This document shows, in pieces, positions 22,104 to 33,581 of a stretch of DNA of 64,000 bases; the first letter of the stretch is position 1, and the number at the start of each line of letters is the position of its first letter. A model generated the notes under the pieces. The model was given only the letters and a program-made list of their open reading frames with translations. It ran no database searches and was not told the DNA's origin. A program made the translations under genes and the position numbers. Location of the stretch: NCBI GenBank assembly GCA_033085395.1, contig JANQBS010000053.1:150023-214022 (forward strand), written 5' to 3'. Source of the stretch: Xanthoparmelia taractica. Its lineage: Eukaryota > Ascomycota > Lecanoromycetes > Lecanorales > Parmeliaceae.

Positions 22104-22713
22104 TGCTATTGATCCTTTGCACAAGGTTTTTTGATGTTGAAACGATGAGGATTGGTCTGAAGGAGGTTTTATATCCACATCTTCGTTGACCGAAAGTCTT
22201 GGCGTAATATGTATCTCCGATGATGCCCGACAGAGTATGCGAGAATATTTCATTATCACATCATGGTGATCGCAGAGTGATAGAACAGGTATGCAAGTCC
22301 AAGTGCGGAAAGAATCAAGCAACGCACCGTCCCGGACCTAATATACTTAGGTAGACCATCTCAGCATGAAGTGATAGCGCTATAAGCAGCAGCGAAGTGC
22401 TGTCGTTCCCAACGCCTAGCAGGGTCAACGCCTATGGGACACGAGCTAACAGATGAATACACAGTCTGCTGGTCGCTCAGAGCGTCTTTGGTTAGTTGTA
22501 ATACCCGGATGGGCAAAGTAGCCTTCTTCACTTCTCGTGTTATATGACAAGAATCCAATCGAACATCGATAACAGCTGGGTTGAGTGCTGTTGTAACTAG
22601 TGAGCATTTCGGTTTTATTAGGTTAGAACCTTTTGAGAAGTGCCACTTACTTGCGAATTTCCACGATTTCCACGTCTCACTATCTCCCAATCTTGAAATT
22701 AACATTTTGCAAG
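22104..22713. other. divergent intergenic region
   Basis: This region lies between the start of the aldo/keto reductase (leftward) and the DUF3632-like gene (rightward). It must hold both promoters. Short ORFs only. Confidence 0.4.
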
Positions 22714-23535
22714 ATGTCTGACGCCTGGTTCGCCTGACACCTCGCTCCTGACGGCAACCCAGAAGACGGGTGCCATCCTCAAGAAGCTGCCGCTTTGAAG
22801 TCCTACATCCACTCTACAACCATCACTCCGGAAGCAGCAGCCCGCAACATCACGCTGCCTGTGACAAATGAGCCCGAGACAGCCCGCAAATGCCAGGACA
22901 GTGATAATCTGTATCGACTCTGGACCCTCATAATCGACGGGTTAACTGATCTGCCCGAACATAGAGGCAAAATCATCCAGCTGCTTCAAGCGATACAGAA
23001 TCTTCCCGTATCGAATGAAAAAGACGGTGAAGCTCAAGGGAAGCAAATACGATGGGCTGATCTTCCCAACTTTGGCCATTTGTGGTCCGATTTGAAAGTC
23101 CCCAATAACTGGCGCAGCGCTATACGTAAATGGGCACCTGAGCAACGTGAAGGCGTACGACAAGATTATATCAAGCAAGCAACCATTGATGCTCAGCTTG
23201 TTGTCGCAAATGTAGACGGAATACCTATATCATGGGGTTTGGGATGCATATGCGACGCCCTTGAGCAAAGTGACGCGGTGCCAGACTTCGAGGTGCCAGC
23301 TGCTAAAGACTGGCTCGAGATTGCTGGAGAGCGGATTTTTGAAGAGTCGGACGGTGAAACGACCGGGTATTTGAGAGAGCGAGATCTGTGGAAGCATGAA
23401 GGGGGAGCACGAAAGCAGAGATGGAATTTCTGGAAGGAACGATTGCAATCGATGGTTGAGAGCCAGGAGCTTGCCACGGAGAGGAGGGAGTCTGCGAATA
23501 AAGCTGTTGAGGCGATACAAGCGGTCGCTGAATAG
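22714..23535 (+). pseudogene. DUF3632-family gene with in-frame stop at codon 8
   Basis: The open frame from about 22795 to the TAG at 23533-23535 encodes a protein with the pattern of the fungal DUF3632 family. It has NLYRLWTLIIDGLTDLP, IIQLLQAIQNLP, LPNFGHLWSDL and a Trp-rich C-terminal helix region (RWNFWKERLQ). The family's function is unknown. No ATG starts this frame until well inside the domain. The only sensible start is the ATG at 22714, which reads MSDAWFA and then TGA (22735-22737), followed in the same frame by HLAPDGNPEDGCHPQEAA. A CGA-to-TGA change would account for the stop. No intron with acceptable signals removes it, because the candidate GTTCGC...CCCAG is only about 33 nt. 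This may be a fresh nonsense mutation, a sequencing error or an unrecognised start. Confidence 0.6.
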
Positions 23536-24814
23536 TAGGTGGACGTTCTGTCTTCGCTAATCCAGCAAGTCAATGTCGCTACCCGAACGAGGAACAAACG
23601 TCTTCATCTCAATATAATCCGTGAGTAATAAAGCTATTAAGCTCGCAAGTAGCTTGTTGGATCATATGTTTTCCCCCTATATCTTGTTTCTGAACTGCTC
23701 GTATCCCATATCCCGACAGGCGAGTCGTTGTACCGAGCACTGAGCACTCTCCCTATGAGGGGCCAGCTAGATGTCTGACACGAGTCGTCACCTTCCTCCT
23801 GCACCGGCATTATCCATGCTATGTTCGTGCCTATCCCATTTTCCAAGCCCAGCACAGGCGCCACGGGGAAACAATTATAACGGTGGGTGTAGCTATCGAA
23901 GTTCTATGTGATGATTTAAGGCCCATTCCCCTTACATTTGGTCTGGTCTACACCCTATCACCCATCTTTCTTTCCATAGCACTTCTAGAAAACAAGCCAA
24001 TGGACGTACGCCTATTGATCATATATCCCATCCTTTCACTTCCATCCATCCAGCAGGTTCGATTCATTGTTCCTTGACAATTCGTGAATGCCTCTGCGGT
24101 ATCAAGTCTCATCTTTATATATGTCTGATTCTTGCCACGCGGGATCCGAGGCCCATATTCGACAATGCAAACGCTCTATATGCCAGCTCGATGACAGAGC
24201 CAATCACCTACTAAGTCTTTTCTTCGCCAATACCCAAGGTACTTATTGTATAGGTAGGCTGTGCTACTCGTAGGTTAAAACCGGTATGCTAAGAGAGATC
24301 TAGTCACCTGTTCGTAAGATATTAGCGTAATATGAGTTGACTTAAGAATCTGTCGAAGCAGCTCACCATGAATATGTAACAGCATACCACGACGCTAGAT
24401 AAGCGCAGTTGGCTTTGTGCTCTTCTGTAGAAGATATAATGGTCCAGTTGACTGGACTGGATGGGACATCAGGTACGTACAAAAAGATAATAATGAAGCG
24501 AAGTGTGGCTCTGTTCACCTCTCCCTAACGTAAGTATGAGAAGATTGAGGAGGCGAATTCGAAGTTTCTGGAGAGGTCAATTGAGAAAGAGGTGAGGCAC
24601 GTGAGATGTAAAGAGGGAAACAGAGCTTTACGAATATGCAAAGTGAGCTTTTACTTTTGGGAAGTAATTCCACTCCCTCAATAGAGATCTATGGCTGCTA
24701 TGGTACAGTGCCTTATATATGCAATCCAGAAGTACTACTCCAAAAGCCTCGAAATGAGAGAGTTTAGCATCGCAGCGAGCCTTCAAAAGTAACCTCTTAA
24801 AAATGTAGGAGGAG
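23536..24814. other. intergenic, no supported gene
   Basis: This is the 1.3 kb between the DUF3632-like gene and the 3' end of the thioesterase gene. Only ORFs under 90 codons occur, without recognisable features. Confidence 0.45.
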
Positions 24815-26154
24815 CTACAGCTTGCTCTTCGTCGTAGGGTCATCTTGTTGCAAACGCACGAGGCCCTACAGATATGCGTCAATCAATCTGTTATAACAAT
24901 GCGTGATATGAATATATTGGGTGCAAGGCTTACCTCCTGAACACAAGTAGCCACCAACCTCCCTTCTTTATTCCAAATCCTCTGCATCACCAACCCTCTG
25001 CCCTCTCCCGACCACGGTGTTTCCATCTCCGTACACATCCACTCATCGGCCTTGACTTCCCTCGGCCGATGAAAGTATATGGTATGATCCAAGCTTACCA
25101 TCATGCCAATTGGGCGTTTGGGTGTTTCGAAGGTATTCTTGGAGCGTTTTATAGATTCTAATCCCGTTTGCTGTTTTGAAGAAGGGCTATCCTGACCTTG
25201 TGGAAAGGTCCTGTTGTAGAGACTGTGGTTGCTGCGCACGAGACCATGAACCCGAGAGACGGTGCCGATGAACCAACTGTCAGACATATAAGCGAGGGCT
25301 GAGAGGTGGGCGTGCTGACCGCCGGAAGGGGAAATGGAGCCGCGGCATTGAACCCAAGCTTGTGGTTTACGGTGGTGTGGGTAGGGCGAATTCTCTGGTG
25401 AAAAACATCTTCAGCGTCTCCTCAATCATGAAGCAAGCAGGGCAACTACCCACGATTGAACATGCCTAATCTCTTCGCAATAAAAGGACCTTCCGCCTCC
25501 ACTCCATTAGGCTCGCCTGCTTTATCCTCGGCATCCTCCTCTTGCAATATCCGCTCCAGCCCCTCTCTAACGCCCTCGGGCATGTCCCAGCCGTGATCGA
25601 CCGTAACTTTCCCACCACTATCCTCACGCATAAAACTCAGCGTGGTAGTAAATATGCACTTTCCCCTTTGCCTAGCTTGCACTGTCCTTGTGATGAAGCT
25701 TTTCCCTTCTCTTACTCTCTCCACGTGGTATAGAATTGGTATTGCCGAGTCCCCTGCAAGTACGAAGTAGCAGTGCATGCTATGAATAAGATACACTGCA
25801 TTGTCGTTCGCCGGAGAAGGAGGCGGGACGGTGTATTGCGCTGCAGCAAGGCATTGAGCTATCACAGCGCCACCGTAGACACCGCGAGCACCTGGTGGGT
25901 GCCATAGCTCGCTGACCATGTCATGTCAGCGCTCCGAAGGGACGAGCGCGTAACATGGAAGGACGAATGGTCATACCGTGCATTGGTGAAGATGTCCTAG
26001 ACAGAATTAATAAGTGCGAAGTGCGAGTTTGGTAGTTAAGAGTTGCGGTACGTACTGGGCCAATGTCCCTAAGAGTTATGAGTTCAAGGACGTTCTCCAT
26101 CGCAGACTTCGAAGTGTCCGCTGGAGGCGGTCTTATGAGTGTCGGACTAGGCAT
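24815..26154 (-). CDS. acyl-CoA thioesterase II (TesB-like), peroxisomal
   Basis: Five exons (26056-26154, 25977-25996, 25454-25911, 24934-25394, 24815-24865) join in frame to 362 residues. The double-hotdog TesB pattern is clear. The first half has ELWHPPGARGVYGGAVIAQCLAAA, HSMHCYFVLAGD and SFITRTVQARQ. The second half has AWVQCRG, HLSALAYMSDSWFIGT and MMVSLDHTIYFHRP with the conserved Asp-His region. The last 17-codon exon restores the end GLVRLQQDDPTTKSKL. Its SKL is a canonical type 1 peroxisomal targeting signal, so the enzyme probably hydrolyses acyl-CoA during peroxisomal beta-oxidation. The 20-nt second exon is unusual, but all five phases agree. The start lies 299 bases from the divergent RPS5 gene. 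Confidence 0.9.
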
Positions 26155-26453
26155 TATGGACGCCGCTGTTGCTCAATGGTGGTCGCGTATATAAACACCC
26201 GCTATTTCAAGAGTGAAGGTCTACAGAAAAAAGATCTGGCATCGTGCCTCGTAAACTCCTTCGGCCGTTCCGTGTTGGAGAAACAACAGTCATCGTTGTC
26301 GAAAATGCCGAGGCACAAGATTAGATTACAGTATCTGCGCTAGCCCCAGAAGCGTGCTAGTGCCCACATCTCCGCTAAGCGAGAATCGAATTGCTATCAA
26401 CCAACACCCCCAGACTTCAAGCAACGAAACGATATCAATAAGAGTCGCCCAGC

Positions 26454-27322
26454 ATGTCTGATACCGCCGAGGTCGAGGTTGAGAACCCAAGCGGATATAT
26501 GGTCTTACCCAAGGATGTTACGGAAGAGATTGGCTCCATCAAGCTCTTCAACAAATGGTCGTACGAGGACGTCGAAGTCCGAGATATCTCATTAACGTGA
26601 GTGCCATCCCTAGCACCTGAATCTTTTGAGGCCAGAAAGAAATGGATGCTGTGGCTTTGAATACCCTTTCTTGCCACTTTAACTCGAAAACGCTAGCTGT
26701 TAGGGATTCTGGCTGACCAGATCTTTTCTATAGCGACTACATCCAAATCCGCTCCCCCGTCTATATCTCGCACTCCGCCGGCCGTTATGCCATCAAGCGC
26801 TTCCGTAAGGCCAACTGCCCCATCATCGAACGTCTCACCAACTCCCTCATGATGAATGGCCGCAACAACGGCAAGAAGCTCATGGCTGTCCGCATAGTTG
26901 CTCACGCTTTCGAAATCGTGAGCCTGCCCTTCCCCTCACTTCCATCGACTATAACTGGCTTCCCTAAACTTCCGTGGATGTTGTTAACACGCAACCCATT
27001 TTAGATCCACATAATGACCGACCAGAACCCCATCCAAATCGCCGTCGATGCCATTGTCAACTGCGGTCCCCGTGAAGACTCCACCCGTATTGGCTCAGCA
27101 GGTACCGTACGCCGTCAAGCCGTCGACGTCTCCCCATTGCGCCGCGTCAATCAAGCTATTGCCCTCCTCACAATTGGTGCCCGCGAGGCAGCTTTCCGAA
27201 ACGTCAAAAGCGTGGCTGAGTGTCTGGCTGAGGAATTGATCAATGCCGCAAAGGGCAGCAGCAATAGTTACGCGATCAAGAAGAAGGATGAGTTGGAACG
27301 GGTGGCGAAGAGTAACCGGTAG
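26454..27322 (+). CDS. rps5: 40S ribosomal protein S5 (uS7)
   Basis: Three exons (26454-26596, 26734-26917, 27005-27322) give 214 residues. The sequence has KLFNKWSYEDVEVRDISL, the uS7 signature region YIQIRSPVYISHSAGRYAIKRFRKA and CPIIERLTNSLMMNGRNNGKK. A very conserved C-terminal half (DQNPIQIAVDAIVNCGPRED, RVNQAIALLTIGAREAAFR) ends in SNSYAIKKKDELERVAKSNR. uS7 binds the 3' major domain of 18S rRNA in the head of the small subunit and contacts E-site tRNA. Length and intron density are normal for the gene in filamentous ascomycetes. It shares a 299-bp divergent promoter with the thioesterase gene. Confidence 0.97.
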
Positions 27323-28995
27323 ATACTGTTGGGTGCGAAGGAGGGTGCTGGAATGGAGAAGTACTGGTGCACGCTCTTACTGGTAGCAATTATACCAAAT
27401 ATCCAAGGAATCTCCGTGGTGCAAACGCCCATGATACTGATTTCAGATCATCAACTCCATTGACCGACGTGCCCCAGCAATCATCCCCTCACCTCCCCGT
27501 TACACCTCTCCCTCTCAATGTCCTATAACCAGATACTCAAGGTAATTGCTTAAAAACAGAAGCTCCATCAAAAAACCAAGAATCATCGCGATAAGCGCCT
27601 TCAGCTTTACTCATGGTCAGTCCCCTAGGGTTTCTAAGGGCAGTTGCCCGTCATTATCGTCACTACAAGCCTAATAGATTTATTCGAAAACAATCGACCT
27701 TCTGGATATTATAATATTGCCCAAGAGACTAGCAAATGCTAGTCCGAACAGAGAACAGGTTGACTCATTCCTCTGCGACAACTTGGCCACGCGGTGAGTA
27801 TGAACTGCAGAGCATGGCCATTGGTCCCGGGTCTGCAACGATACGATTCTCCCGGAGAGACCGAGCCACAGGACGGTACAAAGGTCTTTTACCTCGCTTC
27901 TGGTGTAGTAGCAAGTATTCCCGGCCAACGACTGGTGAGTGCACGATTGATGAAAAGATGCTCTTAGCAATTGGTAGACGTTTGATCCACGGGAATCCAA
28001 AAGGAACAGAAGAAATCTTGCTTGCACTGATCGAACACAGGCGCAGACTGATCCGAAGGCTGTGATAAAGAGATGTCCAAGTTACAAGTCTGCGAAAACA
28101 GCTTTCACGGTCAGATGGTTGCCCAGACATTTCCATCGCAGATAAATTGATTATGCAGGTATGACAGCAGGACATCTCTAGCCTTTCATATGAAAACAAG
28201 CCTGGTATCGATATCTAAATGGAGCAGCTGGGTGGGTGCTCTTGTCTGGCGAGAGGTATGGATTGTGGAGCTAGTGAATGACCCAGCTTACGTTCATCGC
28301 TAATAAGATGGCTTTTTCAACTCTAGGGTAATCAGCTATCAACGAAATCTTCGATAGCATCGGAACGGCGAAGATGGTCTGACCAGTTCATCCTCAATTG
28401 GAGTTGAGCGCAAGCAATAGCTCTGTACCTAATCAAACCAGGGTGTACGGAGATATATAAATCAATATTATAGTATGTCAAACGCGTTCATTGCATAGTT
28501 GGTAATATATCCAGGGAACAATAGTACATATATACGCTCTGGCAATGAACATGTATGGCAGAGTATGGGTTTACCCCTTACACAGAGTGAAGCAGCATTG
28601 GCAGCGAAATAACTTCGCGAAGCGAGGTACAAAACTTGACTAACACACAGTCGGTGACACAAAGTGGTTGCAGTCATACAATTCAACACCAATACACTGC
28701 AGTGGTGGGCTTTCTTGTCCTGATTGATACTCCTCCACGCTTGGTTAACACATCAAGTTTCCATTTTCTTTTGATGCTAATAAGTTGAGAAATAGTTCTG
28801 CATGATCATCAGCAGTCATTCTCTCATATTTATTTCTTAGCATGCTGCGATTTTGATGATGAACAAAACATAGGTTTTCCAGAGTAATCATTAGCTCGCC
28901 CTGCTCTTAGGAATTTGGCCCATGTCGCTTACTCGATCCTCCTCATAGTTTTTCACTACATCTTATTAAAGTAGACATCTTGCAGCATCGCTAAG
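27323..28995. other. intergenic, no supported gene
   Basis: A plus-strand ORF at 27736-28065 (109 codons) and a minus-strand ORF at 27765-28199 (144 codons) overlap each other. Neither shows a known domain, so at most one could be real. The rest is unremarkable. Confidence 0.4.
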
Positions 28996-30641
28996 ATGCC
29001 TGTATCTACTTGGAATGGTAGTCCATCAGAGGCCTCATCAACAATAGCTAAAAGAACTATGCAGTCTTCCCGCCGTGAAAAAAACACAATTTCGAGAGGC
29101 CGTGTCGAAATAATGAATGACGGTAGCTCTCCTCTTGATGAACACCGAAGAAACAACACTCGACTGAAAAATCAAGAGATAGTCGATTTGGTGGAAGAAG
29201 AAGAGGAAGAAAAGGGGGACAGCGAGGATGAAGACAGCGAAGAAGGAGACAGGGTCACAGAGACTTGGGAAGCAGAGAGTGAATTGGGGAAACAACCAGT
29301 CTTTCACCACGAGATCTACCATCGCTTGGTTAATCTAATGAGCAGCCAAGGGGCCTACAGTATGTTTCTTCCAGCCTGTTTTACTTCCAAGGATGCGCTG
29401 ACCCTATCATAGCCCACGAGCCGCCAGATTACGGTATCGACTCCATGGACATCACGTCGTTCCACCCAGACCAGCGCGATTGGAGCTCGACTAGAGCTCA
29501 CAGACCCCCAATCCTTACCCTATGGTCTGAGCCCCCTGGATCAGCCCCAACCTACTCCATCGGCTATTTACTCTTCAACGGACGTCTAATCCTCGACTAC
29601 GCCGGAAACCCAATCCGAGCCTTCCGGCATCTGCCCCTTACAATCTCCTCTGCCGTCAAAGGCTTCCGACTTGAGAGCTGGGCCCGACAGGACGTCCACC
29701 GTTTACGGATGAATGATATCCTCGCAAGGCTAGGAACGCGGATCACGTCAAAGGGTCGGGAACCACTACAGAGAACAGGAGACCTTTATGACCGAGCGAG
29801 TATCTTCAGATTAAAATCTGGGCTCATCTCGTTCCGCCCACGCAATGATCCCACGAGGAATGCAGCCAGAGCGTACATAGACTCGCTACGTACACCGGCG
29901 CAGAGAGCTAGTAATAAAGCCACTGATCGGGATCTGACGTTCGACGAACTCGCTACTCTCAAGGAACTCGGTAAGAGGGGTTCTGTAAATGCCACTGCTG
30001 GATGTCCGAGTATCAGCACTCCTGCAGCCACTGCTGCTCCCGCCGTCGCTATAACACCTAATTCACGGTCAACCCGTAGCCATCGCCCGGCTCCACCCCC
30101 TCAATCTACACCAGCTATTCCCCTAACTCCAGCACCAGCGCAAAATCTGCCAGACTCACGTGACAATGTGCCAGACACGTGCAAAGAGTCTTATATCCTC
30201 CGAGACGCCCTCGAAGAAACAGTCGAGCATTTTAAGAAGCTCACTGGACAAAATCCGAAACACACTAATACCGCCGAGAGCTACTCCTCGCAATGGAACA
30301 AGCTACAAGCGCAATTTGCCCCCATATGGAAGTCACAAAGGCCGGCAGAAGAGATACCACTGCTCTTCAAACTTGGCAAATGGACAGGTGGGATTGGTTG
30401 CTGGGCGGACGACTGGCGTACAAAGGTAGGTGGTGGCGAGAGGGGTAGAGAGGATGAGATGTTTCTTGAATACATGGACGCTACCCAAGAGGGGACTGCC
30501 TACCTCGGCCCGGATGGCACCTGGCGATCGGTAAGGGATACTTGGTGTAATTCTCATCGTAACCCTACTGAGAAGCGATGGGGTCGAATAGATCTCACAG
30601 GTGAAGAAGACCCTGAGGATGCTTCTGAGGAGGTTTCCTGA
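28996..30641 (+). CDS. unknown protein, paralog A of a tandem pair
   Basis: Two exons (28996-29359, 29413-30641) give 530 residues, with the frame preserved across a 53-nt GT-AG intron. I do not recognise the family. The N-terminus is basic, followed by an acidic tract (VEEEEEEKGDSEDEDSEE) and the segment VFHHEIYHRLVNLMSSQGAY. A core region (about residues 150-310) contains LTLWSEP, YSIGYLLFNGRLILDYAGNP, PLTISSAVKGFRLESWAR and LRTPAQRASNKATDRDLTF. A Pro/Ala/Thr-rich linker follows, then a C-terminal region with LRDALEETVEHFKKLTGQNP, SQWNKLQAQFAPIW and KWTGGIG. All of these match, in the same order, the gene at 33582-35087 about 2.9 kb downstream. No signal peptide, membrane segment or catalytic motif is seen. 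The acidic/basic N-terminus suggests a nuclear or chromatin role, as inference only. Confidence 0.75.
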
Positions 30642-32059
30642 GTACGCTCAGTGAGCTCATGACAGCGTCTTCCTACAACGACGCGGTAATAGAGCAGGGA
30701 TTTGGCGTCCAAAGGTACATGGCGCTCAGCTAAAGCCGTTTTGTACCTCGTTTCTGCAAGCCTTGAGCTTACCACCGGCTTCGGATCCGGTAAGCATCGG
30801 CACTACCATAGATGCCTATTACTTTGCAGACTGATACAAAAAGCCAAAGCATGCCGTAAATCGTTTCAGATTGACACCTACCATAAGAGGAAAATCCATT
30901 GTGGGTCGGCATCACTATGTGGCCGATTACAGACGAAGGTAACGTAGCAGCCCATAAGGAGAGCTGGTCATATATAACTTTGGGATACACTGTTTTAGTC
31001 TCCGATCATGGTATACTGATCTTTGAATCGAACATGAGATTCGTAGGTTCTGTCGCCCAGCACTGTTAACATCCCAAACCCATCACCCATTGCGGTTAAT
31101 ATCTCGCTTAAGCTGGGACTATACGCAAAGGCGAGATTTGTGAATGCATTCTTGTCGATGATTGAACCGAGTTTGGGGACCCAATAGCCCAAGCAAAGTC
31201 GATATTTCACGACTTTCGTCCTTGCATTGTATGCTTCATTCGTGTTTTGTTGGCAGTCCCCACGACAAAGCTGTTGCTGCTTAATGTCACTGCCCGTTTT
31301 TGTAATGTGGGTGAGTTGGTAGCCAGCAACCGAGGATGCATGTCCGGTTGGACCAGATTCGGCTTTTGTATATATATCTGGTTTCTATTGTTGAGTGATG
31401 TCGACGTCAGGTTTTAATGATTAAAGAGTAGGTTCTTATCGAGAGATGGCTATTGTTTCATACAGTCTGAACGGAAGGAAGGAGCCTCTGGGAGTAGAGA
31501 AGGCATACTCTGCTCCGGATTTTTCAGCAAAACGGCGTGCAATCCAGGGCGAGCAATCTGAATCCAGGATTGCAACAATAGTGAATATCAGTCTTCTCCT
31601 AGTATCAGAGATATATGCTCAAAACATACTCAAGTAAATAGATTCCCATTCGCTACAGTTACTAATTGCATTGCACACTGTTATTCTAAAATTGCATACC
31701 ATACATACGATAACATTGTCCCACAGGCGCTATTTCCCTATCAAGCAGGACCCGGAAGGATGTTAAGCATTCAATGCATGAGATATGGAGCCTAAGAATC
31801 CTTCTTTCACGGTACTAAGTACAAAACATGTACCTCACCACCAATCTACATCAGCTAGCTGCCCATTCAAAACCCCATGGAGTATAACCATATTTACCGA
31901 CCTGCAATCTCGCCACCTTCAATTTTTCACCACCCTCCCCTAGCAGCGCCAGTTCATCACTACTCCCCCTCTCTCCCCCTCTCTGTGTGTTGGCTACGAT
32001 TTGAGTATAAGAAAAAGACATAACGCAAATGCTTCCCGCTGTACGGATTCACCGGCATT

Positions 32060-32600
32060 CAAGGCTCGTTAATCTTAAGCCCAGAATGGCAGCACTCCTT
32101 GTCTCCGACTGGTGATGAATTCAGAAAGAGAAAAAGAAAGGAATACGAGAAAGAGTGTGATGCAATCAGGTTTAACACATGAATCCAGAAGAAAATGGAA
32201 AAATGGATCTGGGATACTGTAATATTCCAATTCACCGATACTGTGCCCATCATAACCACAATGAAGCATCAAGCTAAGATCACCAAGTCTAAGTGTTCCT
32301 AACGCAGCATCACTCCCGCTGGGATAGACTGGTGGTGAATCTAGGAAAAGGAGAAAGGAATGGAAGGAAATGAAGAGGGTAAATCATCTCCAACCTATAA
32401 ACTCAAAGCAAATCGAAAAACGAAATCCAGACATCGCAATCATTCAAATCACTTTGCTGTGCTTAGTATAATGAAGTATCTAGTTATTCACCAGTCTAGG
32501 TATTCCCAGCTCAGCATCACTTCTACTTTTGTACTAGTGGTGGATGTAGAAAGGAAGAAAGGAAGCGAATAAAGAGGGTGAATCAAACTCCAACCCATAC
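32060..32600. repeat. degenerate tandem repeat, unit about 210 bp, about three copies
   Basis: Corresponding landmarks recur at about 32089, 32304 and 32511. Each is a (G)CAGCA(T)CACT string followed by GACTGGTG(G)TGAAT- or GTGGTGGATGT-like sequence, then an A/G-rich GAAAGGAA stretch. Later in each unit come AATCCAGA and ATGAAG(C/T)AT strings and AGTCTA(A/G)G(T)GTTCC-like sequence. The copies are strongly diverged, with many indels. Confidence 0.5.
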
Positions 32601-33055
32601 ATCCAGAACAAAAGGGGGCAATCAGGTGCAACTTATCACTCTAGAAAAGAATCCAGAACCAAAGCCCATACAATGAATCCCCAATCACCCCAATCACCCA
32701 ATCACCCACTCCCAATCCCAATCCCAATTCCCCCTAACCCACAATGAAGCAAGCAAGCAAACCAATAGTGTTGTGTGTGTGTTCATCACCACCAAAATAT
32801 CCCCAAGCGATCAAAAAAAGTGAAGCCGTACCCTCGCGACCCCCCCCCTATAAATAAAGCACAATTTGGCACTTGTAGAGACTCATGGTACCATGATGTT
32901 GCACACACAAGAAAAAAGGGCGATGATAAAAAGGCCTGATATGGGCTATGTGATATATATATCATAATGATGGGTGGTTTGCTGCATTATCATTGATTAT
33001 TGGTTGTGGATTTGGATCACGTCTTATTTACGTTCTGGCTCCATCACTGTTGTTG

Positions 33056-33166
33056 CGTTTAGTATGCATGCATCACTTACACTGGGGAATCGGCTTTTAC
33101 ATCACTTGCTGTGTTTAGTATGCATCACTTACTCTGGGGATGGGCTTCTACATCACTTGCTGCGTT
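33056..33166. repeat. tandem duplication, unit about 55 bp
   Basis: Two adjacent copies both read GTTTAGTATGCAT...CATCACTTAC, then CTGGGGA, GGCTT and TACATCACTTGCTG. The first copy has an extra GCAT. A third, weaker partial copy (TTTTTGTCACTGC) follows. Confidence 0.6.
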
Positions 33167-33581
33167 TTTGTCACTGCTGCGGCTTTTGCGTCTTTGTCAC
33201 TGCGCGTTCTGAGCATCACTATCTTGTTGTGTCAATACGTCCCCATCACTATACATACATATATATTCACGGCCTTCGCAGAGCCTCCGACCCTCCCCTA
33301 TAAATATCCGCCCAGATACCTCCTTCTCCCTCTTCCACATCTCGCCATCATCATCATCAGGTAGATTCTTCGCTGGCTTTGCTCGCAAGATCATTGACTT
33401 GCAACTTCGCCAACTGCCTTTGCCAGTTGGAACTTCTTTGGCGACTCGAGATTTTTTCTTCGCCGTGACTCAAGGTCTTCCTTGTCTTGCAGTCTACAGA
33501 TCTCTGCTTACCCAGTAGAGGCTTGGAGCAAGTCAGGATTCCTTCAGAGTCACGAGCATTTCCAACTCGAGATTTGAGAAG

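Larger units (their letters stand above)
30642..33581. other. intergenic between paralogs, with degenerate tandem repeats
   Basis: The 2.9 kb between the two paralogs has no supported gene. It holds a diverged tandem repeat of about 210 bp near 32060-32600 and a 55-60 bp repeat near 33056-33166, both listed separately. The rest is AT-leaning, with CA-rich strings near 32680-32740. Confidence 0.5.

Noticed and set aside
20943..22322. 73-codon N-terminal extension of the aldo/keto reductase
   Set aside because: It is outside the family domain. The internal ATG at 22103 gives the normal AKR N-terminus and length.
27736..28199. Opposing ORFs of 109 and 144 codons
   Set aside because: They are mutually overlapping, without family features, splice support or convincing start context.
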